From assembly GCA_029959085.1 (NCBI GenBank), contig JARWIR010000031.1, positions 6,076,001-6,140,000 on the forward strand: 64,000 nucleotides of DNA, read 5' to 3'. Positions 32,322-44,468 of the stretch are shown one piece after another. The number at the start of each line of letters is the position of its first letter. Positions within the stretch are counted from its first letter, which is position 1. The position numbers were made by a program, and so were the translations under genes. The notes under the pieces were generated by a model. That model saw only the letters and a list, made by a program, of their open reading frames with translations. It was not told where the DNA came from and did not search any database. Source of the DNA: Nemophila menziesii. Its lineage: Eukaryota > Streptophyta > Magnoliopsida > Boraginales > Hydrophyllaceae.

Positions 32322-34143
32322 TGGTGGGTCCTGGTGTGTTATTAAATTAAGTACGAAAATAAAAGAACCACAATTACCGCAAGTGTACGGTTGTCCAAGT
32401 AATATTCGATAAATCGAGTTCGTTCTCAGGGACGGATTAGGTTCAACTCCAATATTAATCAGATAGTAGAAATAATTGCTTGACAGAAAAGTAAAATAAC
32501 AGATTTTTGTTTGGTTTTCTTAATAACTAAGATGCAAATAAATAAAGACTAAATTAAAATAAATAAAAGAAAATAAAAGACTGACTTCAGATAAGAGAGA
32601 TACCTGAGTCTCGCAAAGGAATCCACTTAATCAATATAATCTATGCTATGTCTAAGGGTAGAATTAGAATTATAATATTAGTCGGGACTCTAATATCTCC
32701 TAGCCCCCTGTCGGGTGGACCTAGAAGCTATCCTAAAGTATCATAAACACCTGTATGGTCGAATATGTCTTTTCAGATGATATGATTTTACCTCTTTGGC
32801 TATGTAAATAGTTAAGCCTGTCGGTCAATAACGGACATTACACGGGTATTACCTAGATCTGTATTCAATACCCCCCTGTCGGATGATCCATACGCCACTA
32901 TATGGAATAGCCTAAATACTAAAATCTAATTCTAGTTGCGCGGAAAAGAATTAGTAAATAAGAACAAAGTACTATCCAATATCTAAGACCTAATTCAATT
33001 TAAATCATACAATCCCAAATTCAAAACAAAGATTAAATTAATTAGGGTTCATCCCTTTATTGCGATTCTCAAGTATATAAAAGTTTAGCTCATGATAAAT
33101 TTAAAGACTGAAACTAAATAGAAAGACATCATATTTAATTACAGAAAAGAAATATATAACCTAAGGATTAGATGACTGTTGATGGAAGAACAAAATTCCT
33201 CCAGCTCTAGCTCCTCCTTTGCCTTCTTGCTCTGAAGTCCTTGACTCTCTCTCTCTAAGGATGTTATGACTTGTGTAAAATATGAGAGGTTATTGTGACT
33301 CTCTCTCTCTAAGGATGTTAAGAATTGAAAGATTAATGAGAGGTACTGAATTATGAGGTCTAAGGGGTGTATTTATAGGTGTTGGAAGACCCTAGGTCGA
33401 AATTGCTTGGAGTGGAAGACAAGTCAAGGACTCTCAAATTCGTAGCTCTAAAAGATAAGATTCTGCTGATTTGATTTTGTCATATCTTTTTCAATACTTA
33501 TCCGTTTGAGAAGTTCCAATATATGAAACTGCTTGTCTTGGAAAGCTCTTTCTACTGGTGCAGACCATTCGTACAGAATCCATGCCAATCTTTTATTATG
33601 ATTTAATCTCTAAAACGTGGCTGAATTTTCAGATTTCAAAAGGCAGCTTTATCTTTTCCTCCTTTGAATAAATCTTTCCTAAATCTTCTTATTTCCATGT
33701 AAATATTCTTTCCTTTCATCTTTATCTTGACTTGGTCTCTAAGTAATTACCATTTATCTCTTAAAGCTTCACATTAAATAAATAATTAAACCGCATATGT
33801 TTAAAAAGAATAAATCAATAAATCAAGAAATCAAAATAGGAAAGTGTACTCTAAAAATAGAAACTCGACTAAAAATCACTTCCTAACACTCTAAAATATA
33901 CTAGGACTTTATTCTCACTTTTTCTCCTTGGATTGGTCTTTCATGAGATTCAAGAACCAATTAACTTTGCATTAAAAATAGTCAAATTTACGCACAAAAG
34001 CTCAGATTCTGCAATTAGTTAAATTTCCAGGGGAGAAAGTGTAATATTATCAAATAAGCTTAAAATTCTATCAAACAAGTCATTTATTCACCTAAAAGGA
34101 TGTCTCCAAGGGGCTAATAATTAGAACAAATCGGGAGACATCA
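32322..34143 (-). repeat. Inner element 5' LTR
   Basis: 1822 bp, matching 26474-28291 along its whole length with scattered substitutions and small indels (about 2 percent by eye). It should hold the promoter of the element. Confidence 0.92.
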
Positions 34144-34148
34144 ATTGT

Positions 34149-34827
34149 CTATGCATCGCGATTCGAGTGCGGGTCATATGGAAAAGTCCTATAATTTAAA
34201 GGGATGTGGCTTATAATATGGCTAATAAAAAGGCTTTATAAAGGCTAGAAGGGGCTGAGAAGGATATAAAATATTAAATCAAATAACATAGTGAGAAGGT
34301 ATAAAAAGGCTTCAAGTGGCTTCAATATGAAAGAACTGCCTTAATCATTTTCTACACCATGTAATTTCGTTATTTTCTTACCTTTAGCACTTTCATCAAA
34401 TGGGTTTATCAACTAGCTTGGATCTCACGGCCTACACACTACTCAAGGCTCCCTGAGATTGAACATACACTCTATCGCATTGCTTACTAATCTTTTCTTT
34501 ACTATCAATGTGCGTTTTCCTGTAAATACTCAAAGCATACAACATAAAATCTCTCATAACCATACTACTTACTATCATCAACTTACTGAACTTATGCTTT
34601 CAGTCTATTAAACACACTCTACATACATCTAATTCCCATGCATCAAAAAATTTAATTTCTACCTAATAACAGAAAAATGGAGATGAAAGACAACGAATCG
34701 CCACACTCCAACTCAAAAAAGAGCCGTGTCCCCACAACTCGAAAAAGACTCGAAAAAGAAATTAAAATTAGCTGATAACATATTTACAGAAATGGTAAGG
34801 AAGAAAGAGAACATACTCTCGAGGCTA
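34149..34827 (-). other. Outer gypsy untranslated region, right of the inner insertion
   Basis: Non-coding. The sequence (gagtgcgggtcatatgg, tggcttataatatgg, ggatctcacg) is homologous to inner positions 29150-29530 and to 59940-60200. A decayed copy of the stem-loop lies at 34721-34740. Confidence 0.6.
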
Positions 34828-35905
34828 TTAACTCGCATTATCGACATCCAAGATAGGATTTGCTGGATCTTTCTTTAATTGCTCAAAGAGTGTCATGAGG
34901 TACACTTGATTGGCTTTGATTTGTGCCATATCATTGGCTAAGGAAGTTTGAGCTTCTTCGAATTTGTTTAAACGCTCTTCCGTCTTCTCTTGCCAACTTT
35001 GCTCCTTTTCTTTTTTTGAGACTTGCGTAGAACCCGCTCCTCTCAAGACTTTCATGATCCAAGCATTATCAATATAACTCTTTTTGAATTCAAGTTTCTC
35101 TTCTTCACCCAAAATTACATGTGCTTTTCGCACAAGACACGTGATCATCGTAGGATATTTAACATTATAAACTGATTTAGGAGAGACTGGAAATCGCATC
35201 ACCTCCTCAAAGATCAACTGTGCCACATCCACTTCTTCTCCTCTCAAAATACAATCCAAAAGTAAAGCGTTCTTCTTAGTCACATCCAAAATTGTTGTGT
35301 TTCACGTTAGGGATAAGGAAATTGTGCCATATTCTAGCATCCGGTTGAAGATATTTGTAAGGCCAAGGTGCCTTCAATTCTCCCTTATGTGATTACACTT
35401 TCTCCTTGTATAAAACATGATCAAAAAGTAAATCCCAATCACAGATTCTTTGCTTAGCCACCGCTTCACTATACTTGCATGGTCGAATTAATTTCTTAAA
35501 CCTCTTCACGTCTTACCATGAATGTAGACCAACCCAATCTATCACCAAGCTCCAAGAATCTCTTATACTCTCATGTACCAACTTCTTCATTGAATACTTT
35601 CTCATAAGAAAAAGGTAGTTCCTTTAATTGTTTTTCTGCAGAAGCTATCAAGGCCTTTGACGCTTTCTCTTTATCTTCGGGTGTAGGATATTTGAATGGA
35701 AGAGGTTGTGTTTTCTTCTTGGAAAGAGTGGAACCCTTTTTCCCATAGAATCAAACGAAACTAGCTCATCTCTCTTTGGATAGTCTATTTTACCCTTTTC
35801 TTTGGAACTAGAACTTTTGTCACTTGATTTCTTCTCAATTTGACCCAATACCTTGCTTTTCTTCAGCTCCCTCTTGTTAGATAATGTTTCTGTTCTCTTA
35901 GTCAT
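34828..35905 (-). pseudogene. Late ORF of the outer gypsy (Athila-type extra protein)
   Basis: Two minus-strand frames belong together: 35905-35648 (lysine- and serine-rich N-terminus, MTKRTETLSNKRELKKSK) and 35289-34828 (NALLLDCILRGEEVDVAQLI, YPTMITCLVRKAHVILG, then a coiled-coil-like KKEKEQSWQEKTEERLNKFEEAQ tail). Between them PYKYLQPDARIWHNFLI can be read through stops. The order and motifs match the ORF after pol in Athila-like elements, annotated in plant proteomes as putative plant transposon protein. Its function is not known; an envelope-like role was proposed for Athila, and I see no signal peptide or membrane segment here. Broken by stops and frame changes. Confidence 0.65.
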
Positions 35906-36339
35906 CTCAATTTAACCCCCAACTCAAAGCTTTAACAACTCTTGAAATTTGAAACTCTTAATTATTGGTTGAACAAGCTTAATTTGGGTTAGGAAAGGTG
36001 TTTTGATGATGAATCTCTATGTGGGTATGATGAATTCTTGATGAATTGGTATGGATCTAAGAACTTCTAGGATGAATTTTGAAAATTTAAGCTTTTGACT
36101 CTTGGATTCAATGTGTTTTGGTGAGATTTGGGTGCTTGAATCTCCTTTGTAATGATGTGAAGAGAAGATTTGATGTGTTTTTATGATGATTGGGTAGTGT
36201 TTTGATGTTTGGGGAAGGTTTGATGAAGCTTCAATGGAGTTGAGAGAGGTTTGGAGAAGAAAGAGAGGCTTAAGGATTGTAAAATTCGCAATAGACTAAC
36301 CTTCCTCTTCTTTATAACCTAAAAACGAAGCTTTCTTCT

Positions 36340-36615
36340 CTCTCCAGTGGCGCTGACCAGCTTACCGGCCGTGGGGCCCGGCATACCGATGTTGGAGCTC
36401 TTGAAATCCGAGTTACGTCAAAATACCTGAGGCTTGAACACGTGGGCACGGGCTTTGGTCTGGCCGGCATAACGGCCATAGGGTCCGGCATACCGGTGCT
36501 GCTGATGCTCGAAAATCAAACTTTTTGTCTTGCACACGTGACGACACCCGTGGGCACGTGTCTTGACCTGGTCGGCTTACCGGAGATTCTGACCGGCATA
36601 CCGGTGGTATGATCT
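36340..36615. repeat. GC-rich tandem repeat of the outer element
   Basis: About three degenerate units with cacccgtgggcacg, ggtctggccggcat and ggcataccggtg, plus cacgtg palindromes. It lies at the same place as the GC-rich block of the inner element (just after the post-coding motif, minus sense), but the unit sequence is different. Confidence 0.75.
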
Positions 36616-36730
36616 GAATATATACCCAAAAATTCCGTTTTTTCTCCCAAAACTCGATTTTTCTAACACATGAACATCAAAAACACTAAACTAAACACAA
36701 ACTAAAAACATAAAAACATAAAAACATTGC

Positions 36731-37141
36731 GGGTTGTCTCCCGTACATAACTTTTATTTATCGTCTTTTAAAGTTAGACGCGTTATCTCTATCAAGATTT
36801 GCGAATATAGCCTACCCAACAACGAGTAAGGCTATGAACGTCAACTAATCTGCGCTTGATCCCCTTTTTGGGTCGGATTTCTATCACCTTAGCTGAAACA
36901 ACCTCAGTGACGATGAATGGTCCCATCCACGAGTCTTTATAACTTCATGGCCTATTTTCGCGTTTGTGAGCTTTCCATAGAACTTCATGGCCAACCCCAA
37001 ACTCAATGTTGGCTCGATATCCACATGTTTTACATGGATCTTCTTTATATGGACTTTGTGATGTGAAAGGTTGTGGATGACAGGAACGGTTCCTTGGTTT
37101 CTTACCCAAGACATAGAATGTCTCAGATACGTTCTTAGCAT
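36731..37141 (-). pseudogene. Integrase tail of the outer gypsy
   Basis: On the minus strand AMKFYGKLTNAKIGHEVIKTR and, in the next frame, WMGPFIVTEVVSAKVIEIRPKKG are the end of a gypsy pol polyprotein after the integrase core. It is followed by stop codons and the post-coding motif at 36731. Only tens of bases separate it from the protease part, so nearly the whole RT, RNase H and integrase core has been deleted. Confidence 0.7.
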
Positions 37142-37177
37142 GAAGGGGATGGTCCCTTCTTGGAAGTTGATTACAAT

Positions 37178-37501
37178 CTAACTTGTGGCCATGAAAGGTC
37201 GTCCAAGTATGATTGGAATCTGCTTATCTGCAGCGAACTCAAGTATAACAAAGTCAGTAGGGATGGAGATACTACCTGCTCGGACTAGGTCGTCCTCCAC
37301 TGTTCCCCATCTCTTGGTAACTAAGTTGTCAGCAAATTGCAACTTCACTGGAGCTTTCTCTGATTTCTGAATTCCAAGTCTCATGAACATGGACTTTGGC
37401 ATAAGATTCACACCGGAACCCACATTGTACATAGATTTCACCTTGAGCATACCATTTATTTGAATAGGAAGGTTAAAGATTCCCGGATCTTTGAGCTTCA
37501 A
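37178..37501 (-). pseudogene. Gypsy aspartic protease, active-site aspartate lost
   Basis: A 107-residue frame with the Tat/Athila protease order: PGIFNLPIQING, the active-site region YNVGSGVNLMPKSMF, the flap region and ILEFAADKQIPIILGRPFMA. The family normally has DLGAS or DLGAG here. The aspartate is replaced by asparagine, so the enzyme would be inactive. The frame stops right after GRPFMATS, where family members continue into RT. This marks the left edge of the pol deletion. Confidence 0.8.
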
Positions 37502-37533
37502 TGGTAACTCTCTTTCTTTTCTTCTTGAGACTC

Positions 37534-39550
37534 TTAAGTCTCTCTTTTGGCTTCTACACTCGCTTCTTTCTCAGGAATAACTTGCGTAAAAACTTGTTGC
37601 GGTGTGAGCCCTTTCTTCGCAATCTCAAGCATTTGGGCGTCGATATTTTCAGGAGTGTACGCCTCTACAAATGTCTTGAGTTCAATGTCACCCTTCGGAT
37701 TTGTATCAGGAATGGTTGATGACACTGTTTGAACAACTGGTGGCGATTCCAACTTCTCTTCTTCTATCTGTTCTTGCACAGCAAGTGCAACTTCAACTCT
37801 CGATTCTTCTGAGGCTTCTTCCTATTTTTTTTTTGCCAGCTCAGCTTGGTATTCCATTACCGATCTAATCTCTTCTTGCATATCTTTCAGAAGCTGTATA
37901 AAGTCGGATTTTTCTGAATCTTCCTCCACATCACTCTCAGAACAGTTAGAGTCCACGGGGCTAGACTTGGTTGGTTCTTCTTTGTTAATCGGAACTTCCA
38001 TGACACTTTCGGCAGCATGTGGTACTTCCTTCTTTTCTTCAATCTCAAGGCAAATAGCCTTACAAGCTTCGAACCCAACATTGTCATCACCTCCTTCGAT
38101 AGCCTTCAATTCTTTTTGCTCCATAATGCTTGTTAGAACTTTGTTCATTTGTTCTACTTGAGTACCTAAAATCTGAACTGAAGCTTCTTGTTCTCGTAAC
38201 TTCTTGCTCTGGGAATGCATATTAATGGTCATAAGATCCATAAATTTCGTCAATTGTTGATTATCCATAGCTCCCTTTTGAGGATATTGTGGTAAAGCTT
38301 TCTGAGCTAATGAATCGGTATATGCATCTTGAACATGTTGTTGTGGGGGAGCAAGTCTATTCTGATATTGATTTTGATACTGACCTCTTGGTTGGAAAGA
38401 GTTATTCTGGGGATGTGGTTGATAATGACCAGGATTAGCGGCCCCCTGTGGATTTGAATACTGCATACCCGGATGATTCCTATTACCAAATTGATAACCT
38501 CCTCGGTTGGATATAAAATAAACAGATGCTGGATTTCCTTCGCACTCTTCCCAAGTATGATTCATTGCTACACAATGTGGACAACCTTGTGCTTCTTGCA
38601 CTACATTTGCTGCGGCTAAATTTCTCTGCATCTCAAGCATAAGTTCTTTGATTTGATTCTCTAATGCGGATAATTGAGATGAGTTTGCAGTTTATGCGTC
38701 TTATCGAAGCGTACCTTGGGTTTTTGTAATAGGAGCTCGCGAAGATGGCCAACTCCTTTCTTGTTCAATTCAATTTTCTAAAACCTCGGTAGCTTCAGCA
38801 GGGTCCATGGACACGAAATTTCCCTTCCTAAGGTTATCCACCTTCAATCTACTTTCCTGTTGATCCCTTCATAGAATATAGCTAACTGTAGAGAGGGAGT
38901 GTAACCATGGAGCGGACATCTAGCTAACTTCTATTGAAACCTTGTACATGATACTCCTACTTCTTGACAAAACTTTGCAAGCTCGCTTTGGTGTTTGAGT
39001 CTCATACTCTTCGGATAAAAACAGTTAAAGAAAGCGGCTTGAATTTCTGTCCATGTATTAATTGTCCCCAGTGGTTTCCTATCTAGCCACTCACCAGCTC
39101 TACCGGTTAGAAAGAACGAAAACATATGACAATGCAGTTGCTCGTGTGTAATGACTGGAGTAACATAAGCATCACAAATCTGCATAAACTTCTGAATCGC
39201 TCTTACCGGATCTTGAATTGATATACCACTGTAGAGTCCAAAACTTTGAAACTGACTGAGCATACTCGGATCGGGTCTAAATTTGATATTTTGGATCTCC
39301 GGAGGACGGTAACCTATTGGCTGAACATGAAACGGCACTCTCAAGCCTGGAAGGTCTTGTTCAACTCTATTCTGATTATTGTTGTTGTTTCCGTTACCTC
39401 TTCCTTGTGGTGGTAATTGTTGTTATCCTGGTGGGACAGGTGGTGGATCTATTGGATCTCGTATGTCTGCCATAGCTCTTCTTAAGGCTCTTTCCTCACG
39501 AATACGTCTGTTATAACCTCTGAAGCTCCTCTCAGGCTCCAGTAATGGAG
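37534..39550 (-). pseudogene. Outer gypsy gag
   Basis: Gag of the outer element in at least three open pieces. 39550-39345 (EPERSFRGYNRRIREE) has a stop near 39424. 39344-38931 holds the retrotransposon gag core (FGLYSGISIQDPVRAIQKF, GRAGEWLDRKPLGTINTW, AAFFNCFYPKSM). 38640-37822 holds the zinc knuckle CPHCVAMNHTWEEC, a Q/N/P-rich stretch, and an acidic end. 37779-37534 is the linker to protease (YTPENIDAQMLEIAKKGL). The knuckle keeps its CCHC spacing, unlike the relic at 20279. Stops and frame changes make it non-functional. Confidence 0.85.
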
Positions 39551-39700
39551 GCCAAGAATTAAACACGGTTAAAACCTGAAAAAGACTAAAGCAAACCACA
39601 AGCGTAAATACGGAAAAATAAAAACTAAATACTAAAAAATTAAAATTTAACTAAAAACTACTACTTGAAATAGATAGCCCACACGCTAACGAAACACAAG

Positions 39701-39718
39701 TTCCCGGCAGCGGCGTGA
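39701..39718 (-). promoter_or_regulatory. Outer gypsy primer-binding site, decayed
   Basis: The minus strand reads TCACGCCGCTGCCGGGAA, 6 bases inside the 5' LTR. It is a mutated form of the tRNA-Asp PBS seen in the inner element. Confidence 0.65.
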
Positions 39719-39724
39719 AAAACT

Positions 39725-41269
39725 TGGTGTCGCCTAGGGTGTGATAAAAATAAGACAAATATAAGCCAGAAAACAATGCACTTTCACCCTAGACAAGCAC
39801 AGTACTGCAAGTATTACAGGACGTATGCAAGTTCTAATGATAAGTTGAATTCGTTCTCAAGGACATAATGTGTTAAACGAATGGGTAAATAATAACGAGT
39901 AGAGAGTAATTAATTAAAAGACAGGAAATAAATACGAGTGATTGAGAAATAAATAATTAAACTAAGGAAAATTAAAGACAATAAAATAAATACGAAGAAA
40001 TATGAGATGAGAAGTATAGCTTAGGTTTTGCTAGTATGCACTAATCCTTCTAATTCTTTCTATCAAACTCTAGTTAATAAAGGAGATAATTAGCTCTTAG
40101 ATACTTAGTCAGGATTCTAAATTCCCATACCTTAGACCTTGAGAGCGACAAAGGGGGCTACGGACACACCACGAGGCTGGTTTAAATAGGGTTATCCTGC
40201 GCTACTAGGTTCCTAAGCAATCAATTTCCAAACATGGTGATAGTGGTTAAATTATACCCTAATGACTATCTAGCTAGAATTAGTGTTGTCAAGACCAATA
40301 TCGACACTAGACGTTATGTGGTGTTTCAATACTTAGACACCCAGCTAAGGTGATCATCTAACTACTATTAAGGTAATCCTGTACTCGTGCACTAGCAAGG
40401 AAAACAACCATTAAATCAAAACACATCAACAAATATATAGGTAAGAAGTTAATATCTGATTAAAATATATAATTCCCAAAGAAACTTAGATAGAAAGAAA
40501 ATAGAATTCATAGTTAATCCATGATGCAAAACCCAAGATATGGGAAAATTAGTTCATACCTGAAGAAAATAAACTAAAAGAAATAATGAAAGACTTCATC
40601 TTGCTCTCTACAATAATTCTGATGATAATAAACCTTAAGACTAATTACTATGAGGCAAAGATGATTTATAAGTGATATAATGGTGTATTTATAGGTGTAG
40701 AGAAGCCCTAATTCGTTTTTTTGAACGAGAGAAGGTAAGTAGTGGACTCCAAGCCCAACTCTTATTCTTAACCCTAAAATATGAAATCAGGCCCGTTTTT
40801 GTTTTGGTCCTAACAGCTTCAATTCTTATCCTTTTGACGTGTATGAGTAGTCGAAATTCATCGTCTCGGAAAGATCTCCAAATTTGCTCTTGACCGTTCT
40901 TCCAAATTCCCCACCGATTGTGAGATATAAGCTGATTTGTGATCGTGGGTGGTGAAATTCATATTTATTTGGCAGCTTTTCCTTTTCATATTTTATCTTT
41001 TCTTTCCTTATCTTCAATTTCCATGTTTATCTTCTTTCATTATCTCTTAGTCTTTGACTTGGACTCTAATTAATATCCAGAATTTTCTTTGAAGCTTCAC
41101 ACTAAATAAATAATTAAACCCAATATGCTCTAAAAATAATAATTTACTAAATCAAGACTAGAAATAGGAAAGTGTAATAATTCTCAGGAAAATGGACTAG
41201 AAAGACTTCTAAATCACTAAAAATGATGTCTCATCTTAATAATAATTTATCACAAATGAGGAGACATCA
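39725..41269 (-). repeat. Outer gypsy 5' LTR
   Basis: 1545 bp, tggtgtcgcc...gagacatca. It matches 24075-25571 except for scattered substitutions and a segment at about 40179-40206 (gtttaaatagggttatcc) that is absent from the other LTR. The right TSD gcaac follows at 41270-41274. Confidence 0.85.
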
Positions 41270-41274
41270 GCAAC

Positions 41275-41535
41275 ATTTGGGGATTCATTTTAAAATTTGA
41301 TCTCCTTTCCTTGACTTCTTATACATGATTTGACATATAATATCATCCTTGTACCCGATAGTTTTACAACTAACACACAACTTACACCTAAAGAACTCTA
41401 AAAGATATAAATCTCCAAAGTTAGGCAAGAAATGAGAATATATCAAACATCATGAAAAAATCCCTCAACTAAGCGCATAATGAACCTAAAATGATGTCTG
41501 ATGACTAGTTTATTTTATCACAAATATGCAGACAT
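41275..41535 (-). repeat. LTR end fragment of an older gypsy element
   Basis: It ends cctaaaatgatgtctgatg...cagacatcg, the same terminal layout as the LTRs at 24075 and 39725. It may be the counterpart of the LTR scraps left of the outer element (23060-24074), separated by the insertion, but the orientation of those scraps is mixed. Confidence 0.5.
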
Positions 41536-42480
41536 CGATTGTCATATGTATGTACAAAGCTGCAAGAGATGACAGTTCATTAGCAATATATCTAGAAGAA
41601 ACAAGATACCACTCAACAACGTGTTAGACGTGGATATTTTTTACGTCTAGGGTATAGATTTCATAGGACCCTTCATCCCTAATCTTGTGAATCTCTATAT
41701 TCTGCTAGCTATTGATTATGTTTCCAAATAGCTGGAAAGTTGTGGCGGTACCCAGGAACGATGCAAAGACTGTGGTTAAGTTTCTCAAATCACATGTATT
41801 TTCAAGACACGGTAAACCACGAGTACTAAATCAGTGATAGAGATATGTGTTTCATCAATACGAGTTGAAAGTTAATTTTCGCAAGTCGGGGTTAAACATC
41901 GTAAATCATCTGACTATCATCGCAAATAAATGGACATGCTGATATCTCTAACTTAAAGATAAAACCAGTTCTTGAGAAGACGGTGAATCAAACGCGAAGA
42001 GATTGGTCAACAAAGCTAGATGATTCGCTATGGGCTTATAGATCAACGTTCAAAATACCAATGGGAAAATCACTGTACCACATGATATACGACAAGCCGT
42101 GTCATCTTCCTTTTGAGCTTGAAGCTTAAGATTACTAGGCAACAAAATAGTTGAATCTAGACAAGCAGTTGGCGGGTAGTCAATTTATGATACAATTGAA
42201 TGACCTTGTCAAATTTTTTTCCCATGCCTATAAGAACACACATCTCTAAAAGGAGAAAACATAGAAAAGGTATGATAAGCAGATTCGCGAAAAAACGTTC
42301 AAGATAGGACAACATGTTCTTTTGTATAATTTGAAGTTCTCAAACAATCTAGGTAAGCTAAGGTCACGATGGACGGGACCATACATTGTCACGAAAGTCA
42401 CACCTCATGGAGAAATAGAGATTGAACTCCCAAACAAGTACCGAACATTCATGGGTAAACAGTAATCGATTGAAAATATA
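41536..42480 (+). pseudogene. Ty3/gypsy integrase relic
   Basis: The plus strand reads, through many stops and frame changes, GIDFIGPFIPNLVNLYILLAI and DYVSK (integrase core start). It continues with [36 protein letters not shown], and at the end LRSRWTGPYIVTKVTPHGEI, the C-terminal domain. The order is that of a Tat/Athila or similar gypsy integrase. The direction is opposite to the gypsy elements to the left, so it comes from a different insertion. Confidence 0.75.
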
Positions 42481-42989
42481 TAATGAGAGCGGAGACGTAA
42501 ATAGAAGGAGTTTGTATTGTTGTTTTGTTGTGAAGGTGGTAAACCCTTGAGTTTGAGGTGAATTTATAGGATTACAAGAGCTTTCCAGCATCACCCTGCG
42601 GTGTACAAGTAGCTACCAAAAAGCGCTTGTCAAATTTTGGGCATGACTTTGTCGATGTGCCGAGAAAATAGGGCACACGTATCCCTAGTGTTTTTTCTTC
42701 GAGTCATTCCTGAAAATACTCAAAATTTGTCAAAACATTTGTCGAATAGAGAATAAAATACTATAATTTTGATGATCATTGTTGTAATATGGTGCAGTCA
42801 TCCCTTAATGATGGATAAGTTCAGGGGTCTCATTAGAACTAAGTGTTTAAAGATCTATATAGGATTTTCTACCATTCTGGCATTTCGATCAAGATGAAAA
42901 ATATTGATATACAAGGAAGAAACAAAAACAAATTACATTTTCTACTTTAAAACTTTATAGTTGTATCGATTTTATTTAATCGTGAAACT
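42481..42989. other. Spacer, nothing recognised
   Basis: The first part may be the 3' UTR of the integrase relic (a short GC-richer spot near 42590-42620, catcaccctgcggtg, resembles the gypsy 3' region). Nothing else is identifiable. Confidence 0.3.
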
Positions 42990-44000
42990 TGCAGCAGCGT
43001 ATGTATATTTTAGTTTGTTTATTATGTGTCTCCCAAGTTAATTAATATGATGATGATACCATAACAATAATGATGATTCGAGTAATAACACATGATAGGT
43101 AAGGTGTGCGGAAGTGTGAGAGTAGAAGATGTAAAAAAATTATAATCATTAATTCAAGATGTTATAAACACGTTTCAATTTTTTCCTACGTGCCACTCAC
43201 GTGACTTTTTCAGTTATATACTAATAAAAAAATTAAGGTGTCATCACTTGAATGAATTTTGTGCATTCGGCTCATTTTAATATCAGTGTATCGAAAGTGG
43301 CCCAACTGAGAAATACCTAAAAGATATTTGTAACCTAACCCTAAAGATCACTTTATCGTTTTATTTTCTTCTTTCCACCAACAGATCATATTACAATTTT
43401 ATAATCATCTCTTCACCTCCAAATTCATTAATTTTCTCTCTATTTGTTCAGTCTATTCAGGTCCGATATTACTTTATAAGATTTTAATTTAATATATATT
43501 CATAGCATATATATTCTTTTTAATATCTACCACAATTTTTTTCACATTTTTTTTAGTAACAAACACCATATTTTTATGTGCGTTTGTGAAATTTATTTAA
43601 TTTCTAAGACCGAATTTGGGTGTTTATACTTTGGTCATCATACTTTAAGGTAAGATATTGTGCAATAAAAAAATTTATTTGCATAATTATAATCAAATGT
43701 AATTTTTTATAAAACCTTTTCATCCAAAAAAAACTATAAATAAATATTTGAAAAATTATATATATTTTTGGAAATCATAATGTGTTTTCAAAGGTTACTA
43801 ATAAAATATTATAAAAAAATATTAATATATTATACATATATTTTTTAAGTGTTTAAAGAGATTCTTTATATATGTATAGTTTATTGATTTATATAATAAG
43901 TGACATGACTACTTATATTTTTATTTGTTTAAAAATACAGAACCAATTACTATCTTATTTTAAACGCGATTGATGGTCATTTCATTTCAATTATATAAGG
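42990..44000 (+). promoter_or_regulatory. Promoter and 5' exon cassette, copy 1
   Basis: Diverged direct copy of 46470-47570. It holds a site II element (ggccca, 43299-43304), a telo-box aaccctaa (43337-43344), then exon-like stretches ending at tttaag/gtaaga (43649/43650) and tacag/aacc...ataag/gtaatt (about 43939-43999). Site II plus telo-box is a promoter module of plant translation-related genes. No coding sequence follows, and the place where copy 2 has an ATG reads catact. Confidence 0.5.
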
Positions 44001-44468
44001 TAATTCATTCTTAATATTAACATTATTTTACTGAATTATATGAACCTTGAATTCTGAACTATGAATTATTTAAACTGAATCATAAATCATAAATTTTAAA
44101 TTAAATAGTACAAATATTTTATATATATATATTAGGTATAACCTATGCATGAAGGCATTGAAAAAAGTTTGTTCTTTTATCTTAAAGAAAGTGAAATAAA
44201 TTAAAGCACGTGTTTATAAAATTTAATTTAAAGTAAATATCTATTTTGCCCCTATATATTGTAACCTAATTGTAAATTTACCCTTTGAAATATAAGTCAG
44301 AATTAATAATATTTCGTCAAATGCAGATAAACTAAATAAATATTTGTGATCTTTTACTATCATAATAGCTATAATAATAATGTATTCGTCTCAAGCCTAA
44401 TTCTCAGATAGCTCTAAATATTGGTTGACAAAAAAAAGATTGTTGTAAATATTCATATGCACTAAAAC

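Larger units (their letters stand above)
26474..34143 (-). mobile_element. Inner non-autonomous gypsy-type element
   Basis: A 7670-bp LTR element inserted in the outer gypsy element, with a perfect TSD attgt at 26469-26473 and 34144-34148. The LTRs are 1.82 kb (26474-28291 and 32322-34143) and differ by roughly 2 percent by eye. It has a tRNA-Asp PBS but no protease, RT or integrase that I can find. It carries two minus-strand ORFs of its own near the 5' end and a GC-rich repeat. It shares UTR motifs with the outer element, so both belong to one lineage and it probably depended on an autonomous relative. Confidence 0.9.
24075..41269 (-). mobile_element. Outer Ty3/gypsy element, Tat/Athila-like, pol-deleted
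   Basis: A minus-strand LTR retrotransposon with LTRs of about 1.5 kb (24075-25571 and 39725-41269) and a 5-bp TSD gcaac. It has a degenerate tRNA-Asp PBS, gag, a damaged protease, only the tail of integrase, and a late ORF of the kind found downstream of pol in Athila-like elements. RT, RNase H and the integrase core are missing. Another element (26474-34143) is inserted in its 3' part. LTR divergence by eye is several percent plus a 28-bp indel, higher than for the inner element, as nesting requires. Confidence 0.85.

Noticed and set aside
37501..37732. Plus-strand ORFs opposite gag and protease
   Set aside because: Antisense shadows without protein-like composition.
38307..38489. Short minus-strand ORF within gag
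   Set aside because: Alternative frame of the Q/N/P-rich gag stretch; no independent signal.
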